NCBI GenBank assembly: GCA_020852855.1
Contig: JADZAA010000062.1
Location: forward strand, 1-48,933
Direction of reading: 5' to 3'
DNA: 48,933 nucleotides
Origin: Bacteroidota bacterium
Lineage (GTDB): Bacteria; Bacteroidota; Ignavibacteria; Kapaibacteriales; UBA961
The position numbers and the translations under genes are program-made. Below are positions 35,301 to 42,743 of the stretch, in pieces (within the stretch, counting starts at the first letter, position 1; every line of letters starts with the position of its first letter). The notes beneath the pieces were generated by a model, which was given only the letters and a program-made list of their open reading frames with translations, was not told the origin of the DNA and did no database searches.

Positions 35301-36002
35301 GATAAATTTCGAGTTGTACCAATCTGCACTTTCGCATACGTCGGTTTGTTCACCCCACATTTCGGGGAAATGCGTGGGAAGGTCGCAATACCAATCGTAG
35401 AAACTCAAATTAAAGCCGCCGAATAATTGCAGGAAGCGCGCACCGGCAGCGTAGCTTATCATAGACATCGCCGGTATCGGAGAAAATCCTGCTACACGGT
35501 CAGGACCGTGCTTCTTGGCAGTATAAATATTAGCCGCAGCGATTAGTTCCAAAATTTCGTCCCAAGACGCTCTTCTGAAACCCCCTTTGCCGCGTGCTTT
35601 CTGATACCTTGCGCGTTTTTCCTTGTCATTTTGAATATTTTCCCAAGCTATAACCGGATTTCCGCCGGCTTTCTCTTTTTCTTCACGGAAAATATCCAAT
35701 AATTTTCCGCGTATCAAAGGATATTTTATCCTTAACGGGCTATATAAATACCAAGAGTATGATATTCCGCGCTGACAGCCGCGAGGCTCGTAAGGCGGCA
35801 GGGAGTTTTCAAGCAAAGGATAGTCAAGTTGTTGCGTTTCCCACACAACTATTCCTTCCTTAACATGAATTTGCCACGAGCAACCACCGGTGCAGTTTAC
35901 TCCGTGCGTGCTGCGGACAATTCTGTCATGTTGGAAACGATTGCGGTAGAACTCTTCCCATTGACGAGTTTTGGGCGATATGATATCTTCAATCCAACTC
36001 AT
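32385..36002 (-). CDS. narG: Respiratory nitrate reductase alpha subunit NarG (or NxrA-like)
   Basis: A 1205-residue bis-MGD molybdoenzyme of the DMSO-reductase family. The N-terminal FS0 cluster ligands are His33, Cys37, Cys41 and Cys76. The molybdenum ligand Asp221 is in [14 protein letters not shown], where the usual Pro after TDV is Cys. There is no twin-arginine signal peptide, so the active site faces the cytoplasm. The length is close to E. coli NarG (1247). Phrases such as [21 protein letters not shown] recall, from memory, the group that also includes Nitrobacter-type NxrA, so nitrite oxidation is an alternative. The narJ, narK, hemerythrin and Moco neighbours favour nitrate reduction. 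It lies 26 bp after the cytochrome gene. Confidence 0.94.
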   Translation of the reverse strand: MSWIEDIISPKTRQWEEFYRNRFQHDRIVRSTHGVNCTGGCSWQIHVKEGIVVWETQQLDYPLLENSLPPYEPRGCQRGISYSWYLYSPLRIKYPLIRGKLLDIFREEKEKAGGNPVIAWENIQNDKEKRARYQKARGKGGFRRASWDEILELIAAANIYTAKKHGPDRVAGFSPIPAMSMISYAAGARFLQLFGGFNLSFYDWYCDLPTHFPEMWGEQTDVCESADWYNSKFIADMGACLNMTRTPDCHFFAESRHNGTKAVVFSPDFSQVCKYADQWVPVHPGSDNAFWMAVTHVILKEFHHNKETPYFIDYVKQYTDSPFLIHLDKEGDHYVPGRLVRAGEISKWKDIENSEWKFLNIDDKTGELVVPKGAMGHRWEKNGGKWNMKLECSESEMAFDPVLTTIKNNDGVLQTEFVEFGLDKKYSRGVPVKYIDTENGKVPVATIYDVLMAQYGVDRGLEGQYPKDYTDKDASYTPAWQEIFTGIDSKTVLQFAREWANTADITKGKCMVIIGAGINHWYHANLIYRSAAMALALTGCVGKNGGGLNHYVGQEKLAPVDSWGGVTFAKDWVPTARLQQAPLWHYINTCQYRYDGRHSHYNAVPDNDLTRKHTADSIFMSVRNGWMPYYPQFNKNPLNLVKDAEKSGAKSNDDIVNYTVEQLKNRKLQFAINDPDAEENFPRLWYIWRGNAIHGSMKGTEYALKHYLGTQNNVISKDSDERTEEIVWHEIAPEGKLDLIVDLNFRMDSSALYSDIVLPAASWYEKADMNSTDMHSFIHPLGQAIAPVWESKTDWDIFKNIAKATSEMAKRYFSEPMKDIIMTPLSHDSADEITQPKIKDWYKGECEPIPGKTMPKFTVVTRDYTKLYEQFITLGEGIREKGLGAHGNHYFCKEEYDDMCASNHFPKRKYEGKTLPSIQEDEWVCNAILNLSTLTNGKLNYEAYQNMEKKTGLQLADLGEGSKDVRLRYQDLLAQPRRYNTSPLWSGLMNDGRAYSAYTYNVERLVPWRTLTGRQHFYLDHELYIAHGEHLPTYKPAPRPEVYGDLRETWKSGKALALNYLTPHGKWHIHSTYMENIRMLTLSRGIEPCWLSEKDAETLGIKDNDWVEVHNDHGVYVTRACVSSRIAPGSCIVYHVPERTVGIPKSQLRGNKRGGGHNSVTRTHLKPNYLSGGYGQFSYHFNYWGPIAPQRDTHVIVKKMEKLVW

Positions 36003-36028
36003 GTTACTTGTCTTTTTGAGTTAATAGT

Positions 36029-36679
36029 TTATGTGGATTTTATCTGTCTTTTGTATATCGAGTAATTGACGGCGCGTTTTTTTCTTTTAATCCAGAACAG
36101 CGAGATTAAAATCAGCAAAACAACGGCACCGACTATTCCGCCGCCAAGCATAACACCTCCGATACTGGCAGTACTGTTCGCTGCGGCTTGCTTGTCCGCT
36201 TCTTCAAGAAATGCCGCTATATCGGCTATTTCCTGCTCGGTAACCGGGCGCGGCTCGTAAGATTGACGCATCTGCGGATACGGCAGTCCGGAAATTACTC
36301 CTTCTATGCCTGCTCTGTCCAATCTTGAATGTGCCTGCGTTAAGTCCAGTGCCAAAGCTCCGCCGGTTATTACACCGGCCATATTAACATTATGACAAGA
36401 ATTGCAAGTAGGCCCGCCATTGGTAAAGCTGATATTCCCCACAAACAAATCTTTTCCCCGTGCCGCATCGCCGACAAGTGCCGGAGCCGCCGGCTCTTCA
36501 GCCGGTGTTTCCGATACCGACTCTTCGGCGGCCGGATCTGCAACCGTTGCAGTACTATCACCTTGAGGTGCAGCATTTTCCGCGTCTTGTGCTACAACTT
36601 TTATCGCTGCAAACGAGCCGACAAGCAGAGCAAATACAATGATTCGGGAAAGTAATCTCTTTTTCATAAGATTAAGCAT
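36029..36679 (-). CDS. Membrane-anchored monoheme cytochrome c heading the nitrate operon
   Basis: A 216-residue exported cytochrome. It has a signal peptide or anchor (residues about 6-30), an Ala/Glu/Pro-rich linker (31-68), a cytochrome c domain with CNSCH at 92-96 and probable axial Met137 (YPQMRQ), and a C-terminal transmembrane helix (about 172-197) with a basic cytoplasmic tail. The ATG could be 36679 or 36667 (MKKRLL), which would be a more typical signal start. The first-gene position resembles the narC gene of Thermus nar operons and the cytochrome gene heading Nitrobacter nxr operons. It probably carries electrons between the quinol pool or NarI and periplasmic partners. Confidence 0.85.
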   Translation of the reverse strand: MLNLMKKRLLSRIIVFALLVGSFAAIKVVAQDAENAAPQGDSTATVADPAAEESVSETPAEEPAAPALVGDAARGKDLFVGNISFTNGGPTCNSCHNVNMAGVITGGALALDLTQAHSRLDRAGIEGVISGLPYPQMRQSYEPRPVTEQEIADIAAFLEEADKQAAANSTASIGGVMLGGGIVGAVVLLILISLFWIKRKKRAVNYSIYKRQIKST

Positions 36680-36731
36680 AGCATTAAATTTATTTTCAGC
36701 CGCTTTTCATTAGCGCATTTACTTTTCTTGG

Positions 36732-36739
36732 CAAAAATC
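36732..36739 (-). promoter_or_regulatory. Candidate -7 element of the nitrate operon promoter
   Basis: Read leftward, GATTTTTG differs from the TAnnTTTG consensus at one defined base. It would start transcription near 36727, placing the centre of the 36761-36776 inverted repeat at about -41, the class II activator position. Confidence 0.4.
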
Positions 36740-36760
36740 CAATTAGATAACAACCCAAAA

Positions 36761-36776
36761 TATGACAAATGTCATA
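36761..36776. promoter_or_regulatory. CRP/FNR-family (NnrR/DNR-like) operator upstream of the nitrate operon
   Basis: TATGAC-AAAT-GTCATA is a perfect 6+6 inverted repeat with a 4-bp spacer, about 82 bp upstream of the cytochrome ATG. Its core TGAC-N4-GTCA matches the NnrR/DNR half-site TTGAC better than the FNR TTGAT. It suggests activation of the nitrate genes by a nitrogen-oxide- or oxygen-responsive CRP/FNR protein. Confidence 0.65.
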
Positions 36777-36801
36777 GTTTGCACTATATTTTATACGCAA
36801 C

Positions 36802-36815
36802 TGCCGTGTACGGCA
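36802..36815. repeat. 14-bp inverted repeat in the 36680-37211 intergenic region
   Basis: TGCCGT-GT-ACGGCA lies 26 bp from the FNR-type operator. In the rest of this 532-bp divergent region (nitrate operon versus gcvP) I see only the promoter elements listed separately and a short AGCCGCGGCT palindrome at 37072-37081. I find no gene and no recognisable glycine riboswitch. Confidence 0.35.
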
Positions 36816-37163
36816 CCGAAATTTTCTATACGCAGGCATGAGATTCTTCCAGCCCGACATACGGGAATTACACAAAAAAAAACGATTGCATCAGCCGCAA
36901 ATTCATGTATATCGCTCCATTGAACCTTTAAGTTCAAGTCTGTCATTTCTGCATTGCTTGGCCGGGATCATCAGATATTATGCTTTGGCGATTGGAAAGA
37001 ATAAACACAAAGATATTTCGACATCTTCGTAATTTAGGCGAGCCGAGTGCCGACATACACCATAAGCCCGCAGCCGCGGCTTTTTCTCTGCCTTTGACTT
37101 CGCACACAGACGAACATTGCTGCACATAGCGGCGACGCATAATCCACACTCGATTTTTTCCCG

Positions 37164-37171
37164 TAATTTTG
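37164..37171 (+). promoter_or_regulatory. Candidate -7 element (TAATTTTG) for gcvP
   Basis: An exact TAnnTTTG match 40 bp upstream of the gcvP ATG, giving a predicted leader of about 33 nt, the same spacing as at rpsT. No clear -33 box is seen. Confidence 0.45.
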
Positions 37172-37211
37172 AGAAAAATTTCAGCAATTTGTATCAAAAA
37201 CAGAAGCAAAT

Positions 37212-40088
37212 ATGAACGAGCGACTTACCGCCGCCGATAGTTTCCGGAACAGACATATCGGCCCCAATTCCAAAGAAACAGAGCGTATGCTAAAAGTTAT
37301 CGGCATTGATTCGGTGGATGCGCTGATAGACCTAACAGTACCGGCCGCCATTCGACTGACAAAGTCTATAGAAGTATGCGAACCTCAGACGGAGCCTGAA
37401 TTTCTGACCAATTTACGAAGTATCGCTTCCGAAAACTGCATATTCAAATCGTATATCGGAACCGGATATTACGATACACTGACACCTGCGGTGATTTTAC
37501 GAAATCTACTTGAAAATCCGGGCTGGTACACTCAGTATACTCCATATCAAGCGGAAATTGCACAAGGACGATTGGAGTCGCTGTTGAACTATCAAACAAT
37601 GGTTATAGACCTTACGGGATTGCCTGTTGCAAATGCTTCGTTGCTCGACGAAGCGACGGCTGCGGCCGAGGCTATGCACCTGTTTCACGCCGTAGCCAAA
37701 ACCGGCGCACACAAGCTTTTTGCATCAGATAAATTATTCCCGCAAACACTCGATGCTTTGAAAACACGTTGCGCACCTATCGGCGTAGAACTCGTTATCG
37801 GCAATCATAAAGAATTTTCGCCCGACGCTTCATTCTTCGGCGCAATCGTACAATATCCCGATGCCGACGGTTCAATTGAAGATTATCGCGCGTTCTGCGC
37901 TAAAGCTAAAGCACATCATTGCTTAACTGCCGTTGCAACCGATTTGCTCGCACTTACAATGCTTACGCCCCCGGGAGAATTCGGCGCAGATGTCGCTTTC
38001 GGCTCGGCACAGCGTTTCGGTGTTCCTATGGGCTACGGCGGACCTCATGCGGCATTTTTTGCCGCTCGCGACGAGTATAAGCGTCAAATGCCCGGCCGTA
38101 TTATCGGCGTTTCCATAGATGCCGCCGGAAATACCGCCTACCGTATGGCATTGCAGACTCGCGAACAGCATATTAAACGCGAAAAAGCCACAAGCAATAT
38201 TTGCACGGCGCAGGCTTTGCTGGCCAATATAGCGGCTATGTATACTGTCTATCACGGGCCGAAAGGATTGCGTAAAATTGCCGAAAAAATAAATGCTCTT
38301 ACTTGCGTTTTGGCAAAGGGTTTGGAAATAATCGGCTACGGTACCAATGCAAATTTTTTCGATACTTTGACTATTGAATTGCCAAACGGCACTTTACAAA
38401 CGACATTGCGAAAGTCAGCCGAAAATGCCGGTATAAATCTGCGCTATGACTCTTCCGGAAAAATAGGAATTTCGCTCGATGAAACGACAACTATAGCCGA
38501 CGTTCAAACATTGCTCAATCTTTTTGCGGGCGAATCCGCATCGCGAACAGCGGCACCGTCGGCAGCAGAACTCGGCAAAAACATCTGTGAATCCGTTCCC
38601 GAATTTGCACAACGTAAAAGTGCATATTTGACACATCCTACGTTTAACCGCTATCATTCCGAGCATGAAATGTTGCGCTATATGAAGCGGCTCGAAAACA
38701 AAGATTTGTCATTGGCACACTCGATGATTCCGCTTGGCAGTTGCACTATGAAACTTAATGCCACAGCCGAGATGATTCCCATAACTTGGAGAGAATTCGG
38801 AGGTTTGCATCCATTTGCACCGCGCGGGCAAGCCGCAGGTTATATGCGCATTTTCGATGAATTTGAGCGTTGGCTATGCGAAATTACGGGCTTCGACGCA
38901 GCTTCACTTCAGCCTAATGCAGGCGCACAGGGCGAATACGCCGGACTGTTGGTAATTAGTGCTTATCATCAAAGTCGCGGCGACGGGCATAGAAACGTTG
39001 CACTTATTCCGCAGTCGGCGCATGGAACAAATCCCGCAAGTGCAGTTATGGCCGGAATGAAAGTGGTTGTGGTAAAATGCGACTCAATGGGCAATATTGA
39101 CGTGGAAGACTTGCGTACAAAAGCCGAGCAATATTCCTCCGAACTCGCGGCATTGATGATAACGTACCCATCTACGCACGGAGTATTCGAAGAAAGCGTA
39201 ATAGAAATATGCGGGATTATTCATAAATGCGGCGGACAAGTCTATATGGACGGTGCCAATATGAATGCTCAAGTCGGGCTTACAAGCCCGCGCCAAATAG
39301 GAGCTGATGTCTGCCATCTTAATCTGCATAAAACTTTCAGTATACCTCACGGCGGCGGCGGCCCGGGCATGGGGCCGATTTGTGTTGCGGCGCATCTGTC
39401 ACCATTTTTACCCGGGCATCCGATAATTGAAGTAGGCGGCGACAAGGCTATTTCTGCCGTTTCGGCCGCGCCTTGGGGCAGTGCATCCATTATTCTGATT
39501 TCTTACGCTTATATCGCCATGCTGGGCGGCCGCGGGCTGACCGATGCAACAAAATATGCGATTCTCAACGCAAATTACCTAAAAGCGCGGCTCGAACCGT
39601 ATTTCCCGATTCTATACACAGGTGCGGGCGGATACGTTGCACATGAAATGATTGCCGATATGCGCCATTTCAAACAAACCGCCGGCATTGAGGTGGAAGA
39701 TATTGCCAAACGCCTTATGGATTACGGTTTTCACGCGCCTACGGTGTCATTCCCAGTGCCGGGAACACTTATGATAGAACCTACGGAAAGTGAATCACTC
39801 GAAGAGCTCGACAGGTTCTGCGAGGCTATGACAGCCATTCGCAAAGAGATTGCAGAGGTGGAAAACGGAACAGTAAGCCGCGAGGATAATCCGTTGAAAA
39901 ACGCTCCTCATACTGCCGCTATAATTGCAGCAGACGATTGGAATCATGGCTATTCGCGCAAGCAAGCCGCATTTCCGTTGCATTGGGTAAGCGAGCGCAA
40001 ATTCTGGCCATCGGTAGGGCGCGTCAATAATACGTATGGCGACCGCTCTTTGGTATGCGCTTGCCCACCGATTGAAGATTATATCTGA
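37212..40088 (+). CDS. gcvP: Glycine dehydrogenase (decarboxylating), P protein
   Basis: A 958-residue single-chain P protein of the glycine cleavage system, a PLP enzyme that decarboxylates glycine and passes the aminomethyl group to the H protein. The N-terminal half begins with FRNRHIGPN and contains the IGTGYYDT motif. The C-terminal half has the PLP-binding Lys707 in [17 protein letters not shown]. The length matches full-length fused GcvP. It is monocistronic, with its own promoter-like element and a terminator-like hairpin at 40105-40135. gcvT and gcvH are not in the window. Confidence 0.97.
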   Translation: MNERLTAADSFRNRHIGPNSKETERMLKVIGIDSVDALIDLTVPAAIRLTKSIEVCEPQTEPEFLTNLRSIASENCIFKSYIGTGYYDTLTPAVILRNLLENPGWYTQYTPYQAEIAQGRLESLLNYQTMVIDLTGLPVANASLLDEATAAAEAMHLFHAVAKTGAHKLFASDKLFPQTLDALKTRCAPIGVELVIGNHKEFSPDASFFGAIVQYPDADGSIEDYRAFCAKAKAHHCLTAVATDLLALTMLTPPGEFGADVAFGSAQRFGVPMGYGGPHAAFFAARDEYKRQMPGRIIGVSIDAAGNTAYRMALQTREQHIKREKATSNICTAQALLANIAAMYTVYHGPKGLRKIAEKINALTCVLAKGLEIIGYGTNANFFDTLTIELPNGTLQTTLRKSAENAGINLRYDSSGKIGISLDETTTIADVQTLLNLFAGESASRTAAPSAAELGKNICESVPEFAQRKSAYLTHPTFNRYHSEHEMLRYMKRLENKDLSLAHSMIPLGSCTMKLNATAEMIPITWREFGGLHPFAPRGQAAGYMRIFDEFERWLCEITGFDAASLQPNAGAQGEYAGLLVISAYHQSRGDGHRNVALIPQSAHGTNPASAVMAGMKVVVVKCDSMGNIDVEDLRTKAEQYSSELAALMITYPSTHGVFEESVIEICGIIHKCGGQVYMDGANMNAQVGLTSPRQIGADVCHLNLHKTFSIPHGGGGPGMGPICVAAHLSPFLPGHPIIEVGGDKAISAVSAAPWGSASIILISYAYIAMLGGRGLTDATKYAILNANYLKARLEPYFPILYTGAGGYVAHEMIADMRHFKQTAGIEVEDIAKRLMDYGFHAPTVSFPVPGTLMIEPTESESLEELDRFCEAMTAIRKEIAEVENGTVSREDNPLKNAPHTAAIIAADDWNHGYSRKQAAFPLHWVSERKFWPSVGRVNNTYGDRSLVCACPPIEDYI

Positions 40089-40104
40089 ACTTGCTTAGAA
40101 ACGC

Positions 40105-40135
40105 CCGGTTCGCCTCATAAACAGAGGCGAGCCGG
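40105..40135. terminator. Terminator hairpin between gcvP and the LytR_C gene
   Basis: CCGGTTCGCCTC (40105-40116) pairs with GAGGCGAGCCGG (40124-40135), 12 bp with one G-T pair and a 7-nt loop. It lies in the convergent gap and can serve either gene; the nearest T-run is 40147-40151. Confidence 0.65.
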
Positions 40136-40154
40136 ATACTTGCAGGTTTTTCAA

Positions 40155-40643
40155 CTAACGGAACGGCTTTAACTTAGGATAATCTTTGCCTATTACCGCT
40201 ACGCAACGCAAATAAAGCGTAGAATCTATATCTAGTTGCCGCATAGAGTCCGCAATGCCGAGAGCATAAGCCACCCGCGCCGTAGAAATAGAATCGCCCA
40301 CGCGGTCTATTATTACCGAACGGGTAAGTATTGTGTCGTAATTACCGATTTCTACAACGTCAAAGCCTCGCGCCCGAAGATAATCCGTTACGGTTCTGGC
40401 TGCGCCGCGACTGCCCGAAGCATTTAGCACGGTGATTTGTATAATGTTTTCAGAGGCAGTACGACGCAAATTCTCCGGCACTTCCGGATTAACCGGCGGC
40501 GAAATCAGCAGGCGATTTAGTAGAGCAAAACCAAGAAAAAATACGATTAAACACAATACGCCGACTATTGCCAAACGCAATAGTAAGCCGCTTGATATCA
40601 TACGCTTAGGTAGGCGTAAACGAAGAAACGGCGGGATTTTCAT
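40155..40643 (-). CDS. LytR C-terminal-domain membrane protein
   Basis: A 162-residue protein with a basic N-terminus, one transmembrane helix (about 18-46) and a LytR_C domain (about 67-155). That domain is seen in ITVLNASGSRGAARTVTDYLRARGFDVVEIGN, a pattern typical of the C-terminal part of LytR-CpsA-Psr proteins. The catalytic LCP domain is absent, so this is a stand-alone LytR_C protein, probably at the cell envelope. Its ATG overlaps the stop of the upstream sigma factor gene by 4 bp. That raises the possibility that it works with the sigma factor, although an anti-sigma role is not indicated by any domain. Confidence 0.8.
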   Translation of the reverse strand: MKIPPFLRLRLPKRMISSGLLLRLAIVGVLCLIVFFLGFALLNRLLISPPVNPEVPENLRRTASENIIQITVLNASGSRGAARTVTDYLRARGFDVVEIGNYDTILTRSVIIDRVGDSISTARVAYALGIADSMRQLDIDSTLYLRCVAVIGKDYPKLKPFR

Positions 40644-41263
40644 TCCTCAAAATGCGCGGAATATTGTTTTAACGCTTCATACATACGTTTCCGCGCTCGA
40701 AAAATCAATGCCTTAACCGTTCCGATCGGTACTTCAAGCCTATCGGCTATATCTTGATACTCCAATTCTTCCTCATGGCGCATTTTCATAACGCGAAGGT
40801 ATTTTTCAGGCAGGCTCTCGAGTGCTTGACGTAGTAATTGCTTGCGCTCGTCCGCATAAATATGTGTGTCGGCCAAATAGGAAGTATCGGGAATTTCTAT
40901 ATGCATATCGCCGTCGTCGGCCGTAATAGGCGCATCTATCGAGATGGTTTGCACTCGACGTTTGCGCAAAAAGTCTATGCAAGTATTGGAAGCGATGCGG
41001 TAAAGCCAAGCCGAAAAAGGAAACTCGGGCTGATAGGACGACAATCCGACGTAGGCCTTGATAAATGATTCCTGCACAAGGTCTGCCACGTCACTGTCGT
41101 TGCGGATCATTTTCCGTATGAGCGACGTTATCAAACGGCGATATTTTTTTTCAAGAGCCTGAAAAGCATTGTTGTCACCGTCGAGAATACGGCGAACCGT
41201 AACGGCATCTTCAGCCGTTGACCGCAGGAAATCTTCGCTATCGTTAGTTTTTACTTCGCTCAT
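40640..41263 (-). CDS. ECF-type RNA polymerase sigma factor
   Basis: A 207-residue sigma-70-family factor with only regions 2 and 4. Region 2 is seen at DLVQESFIKAYVGLSSYQPEFPFSAWLYRIASNTCIDFLRKRR. Region 4 is at LPEKYLRVMKMRHEEELEYQDIADRLEVPIGTVKALIFRARKRM. The N-terminal 25 residues are acidic and less conserved. No anti-sigma gene is recognisable next to it; the coupled downstream gene is a LytR_C membrane protein. It probably controls an envelope-related regulon by analogy with RpoE/SigW types, but targets are unknown. Confidence 0.93.
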   Translation of the reverse strand: MSEVKTNDSEDFLRSTAEDAVTVRRILDGDNNAFQALEKKYRRLITSLIRKMIRNDSDVADLVQESFIKAYVGLSSYQPEFPFSAWLYRIASNTCIDFLRKRRVQTISIDAPITADDGDMHIEIPDTSYLADTHIYADERKQLLRQALESLPEKYLRVMKMRHEEELEYQDIADRLEVPIGTVKALIFRARKRMYEALKQYSAHFEE

Positions 41264-41393
41264 AATTGCAAATTACCGTAAAAACGCCGCATTTCAAAAT
41301 ATTCAGGCATAGAGAATCGGCCGTTGCCAATGCAAAAAACGAACGGTAGAACGCCGCTATGCGGCAAACTTTACAATACAAAGCCCCACACAC

Positions 41394-41430
41394 AAAAAAA
41401 AAGAGGCTGAATCCGCATTGCGGAACAGCC
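41394..41430 (-). terminator. Terminator for the leftward SPOR protein gene
   Basis: Read leftward, GGCTG-TTCCGC-AAT-GCGGA-TT-CAGCC forms a two-part stem followed by TCTTTTTTTTT. It shares the GGGGGCTGT...CAGCCTCTTTTTT frame with the terminator at 11683-11714. Confidence 0.85.
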
Positions 41431-41462
41431 CCCACGTAATTATTCACTGATTTACAGACGCA

Positions 41463-42548
41463 TTAGCGGGTTACGATAAACGGCCTGCAAGCACATTGTT
41501 TCTCGACAATAACTCGGGCTTTTTCTGCATCGGAACGGCTTGCGTACTCTCCTATAAACACAGCGTACTTAGTAGTTCCTTGTACGTTTTTTTCTTCAAC
41601 AGAAGCGCGAAGACGCTTGTTGTGAAAATTCTTAACCTCGTTTTCGGCTTGCTCTTTGGTTGCGTAGCTGCCAACTTGCAAGCTGAATGTTGTCTCATTA
41701 TCTTCTTTTTCGAATGTAGCCGCCTCTATTTCATCGGGATTAGTTTTCTCGGACGGTGCGGCTGCGGGAAAGGCTCCGACAGGCGACTGCGCTTTTTCAA
41801 GGACAGGATTGGTCGTCGCTTTCCGGGCATTCGTTGCAATGCTCTTATCGTCAGATTTTGATTTGCTGCCCGATTGCACCGCCACAGTTACTTCTTTTTT
41901 ATCCTTTGCGGCAGTTTTTACAGTTGTTTTCGGGGCATTTGCTACTACTGCATCTGCTTTGGCGGTAGTATTTTTTGCAACACTTGCCAAGCTCTTATTT
42001 ACAATTTTCTTATCGCTTGCGGCAACCTTAGCTTTTGTTGCTATTGCTGCGGGAGTGTTTTTTGCGGAAGATTTGGCTGTGCCGGCACCGGCTACGGCAG
42101 TTTCTTTGGCTGTAGGCGTTTGTTTATCGGCATGCGCCGACAATCCTACGGAGAACTTGACCGCGTCGGCAGCGGCAAGTAAAAATTCAGATTGCGGATA
42201 TTTTGTACGGAAAGAGGTCAGTTCCGTTCGCGCACGAACGGTGTCTCTTTTCATTGCATAGTATTGAACCACGCGCCATTCTGCATCGTCGGCCCATTCG
42301 CTGTTCGGATAATTTTTTACGATTTTCTCGAACAGCGGCACTGCTTTTGCCGCGTCTTCTATAATTGAAGCGTGCAGATATTGAACACCTGCGTCGTCGG
42401 GGTATTCGGCGAGTAAATCGGGTAATTTCTTACGTATTTCTTCGGTTTTTCCCATTGCTGCCGCTTGCAACAGCGGACGAATTGCCGGTTGTTGCGCATT
42501 TGCCGCAACCGTTCCCATAAATATTGTGGCTAAAATCAAAGCCTTCAT
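41463..42548 (-). CDS. Periplasmic SPOR-domain protein with TPR-like repeats
   Basis: A 361-residue exported protein. Residues 1-18 form a signal peptide (ending ANAQQ). Residues about 25-125 look like tetratricopeptide/YbgF-type repeats (ILEKIVKNYPNSEWADDAEWR pattern). Residues about 130-280 form a low-complexity Ala/Lys/Thr linker. A C-terminal SPOR domain (about 285-361, FSLQVGSYATKEQAENEV...YAVFIGEY) follows. SPOR domains bind denuded peptidoglycan glycans at division septa, and linkers of this kind span the wall. It is followed by its own terminator and faces murG across a 195-bp intergenic region. A cell-division or envelope role is probable. Confidence 0.87.
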   Translation of the reverse strand: MKALILATIFMGTVAANAQQPAIRPLLQAAAMGKTEEIRKKLPDLLAEYPDDAGVQYLHASIIEDAAKAVPLFEKIVKNYPNSEWADDAEWRVVQYYAMKRDTVRARTELTSFRTKYPQSEFLLAAADAVKFSVGLSAHADKQTPTAKETAVAGAGTAKSSAKNTPAAIATKAKVAASDKKIVNKSLASVAKNTTAKADAVVANAPKTTVKTAAKDKKEVTVAVQSGSKSKSDDKSIATNARKATTNPVLEKAQSPVGAFPAAAPSEKTNPDEIEAATFEKEDNETTFSLQVGSYATKEQAENEVKNFHNKRLRASVEEKNVQGTTKYAVFIGEYASRSDAEKARVIVEKQCACRPFIVTR

Positions 42549-42583
42549 GTTTTCCCCCAGTGAAGATTCGGTTTGTTGAAAAC

Positions 42584-42657
42584 TAACTTACGAAAAGTTT
42601 GGGTAATTTTGCCGTTGTACTTGCTATTTTTTTTAAGTTAGCTTAACTTTAAGTTAA
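42584..42657. promoter_or_regulatory. Repeated TAACTT/AAGTTA half-sites between SPOR gene and murG
   Basis: Four copies of the hexamer occur: 42584-42589 (TAACTT), 42635-42640 (AAGTTA), 42644-42649 (TAACTT) and 42651-42656 (AAGTTA). The last two form a 15-bp perfect inverted repeat (42643-42657). A rightward TAATTTTG -7 element lies at 42604-42611, between the first and second copies. It could be an operator controlling one or both divergent envelope genes. Confidence 0.4.
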
Positions 42658-42743
42658 CATAGAGCGGCTTACCGCGGCTTTCGTGTGGATTTTGCTGCAA
42701 AAACCCAAATTACAAGCCTCAACAATCGTGCCATAAGTTTTCA

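Noticed and set aside
37072-37081. AGCCGCGGCT followed by TTTTT as a terminator
   Set aside because: A 10-bp palindrome leaves no room for a hairpin loop, and no gene ends nearby.
36838-37209. Small ORFs on both strands between the nitrate operon and gcvP
   Set aside because: Low-complexity, cysteine-rich translations without homology patterns and without promoter or start support.
36680-37211. A glycine riboswitch ahead of gcvP
   Set aside because: No tandem conserved aptamer-like elements are recognisable and the predicted leader from 37178 is only about 33 nt.
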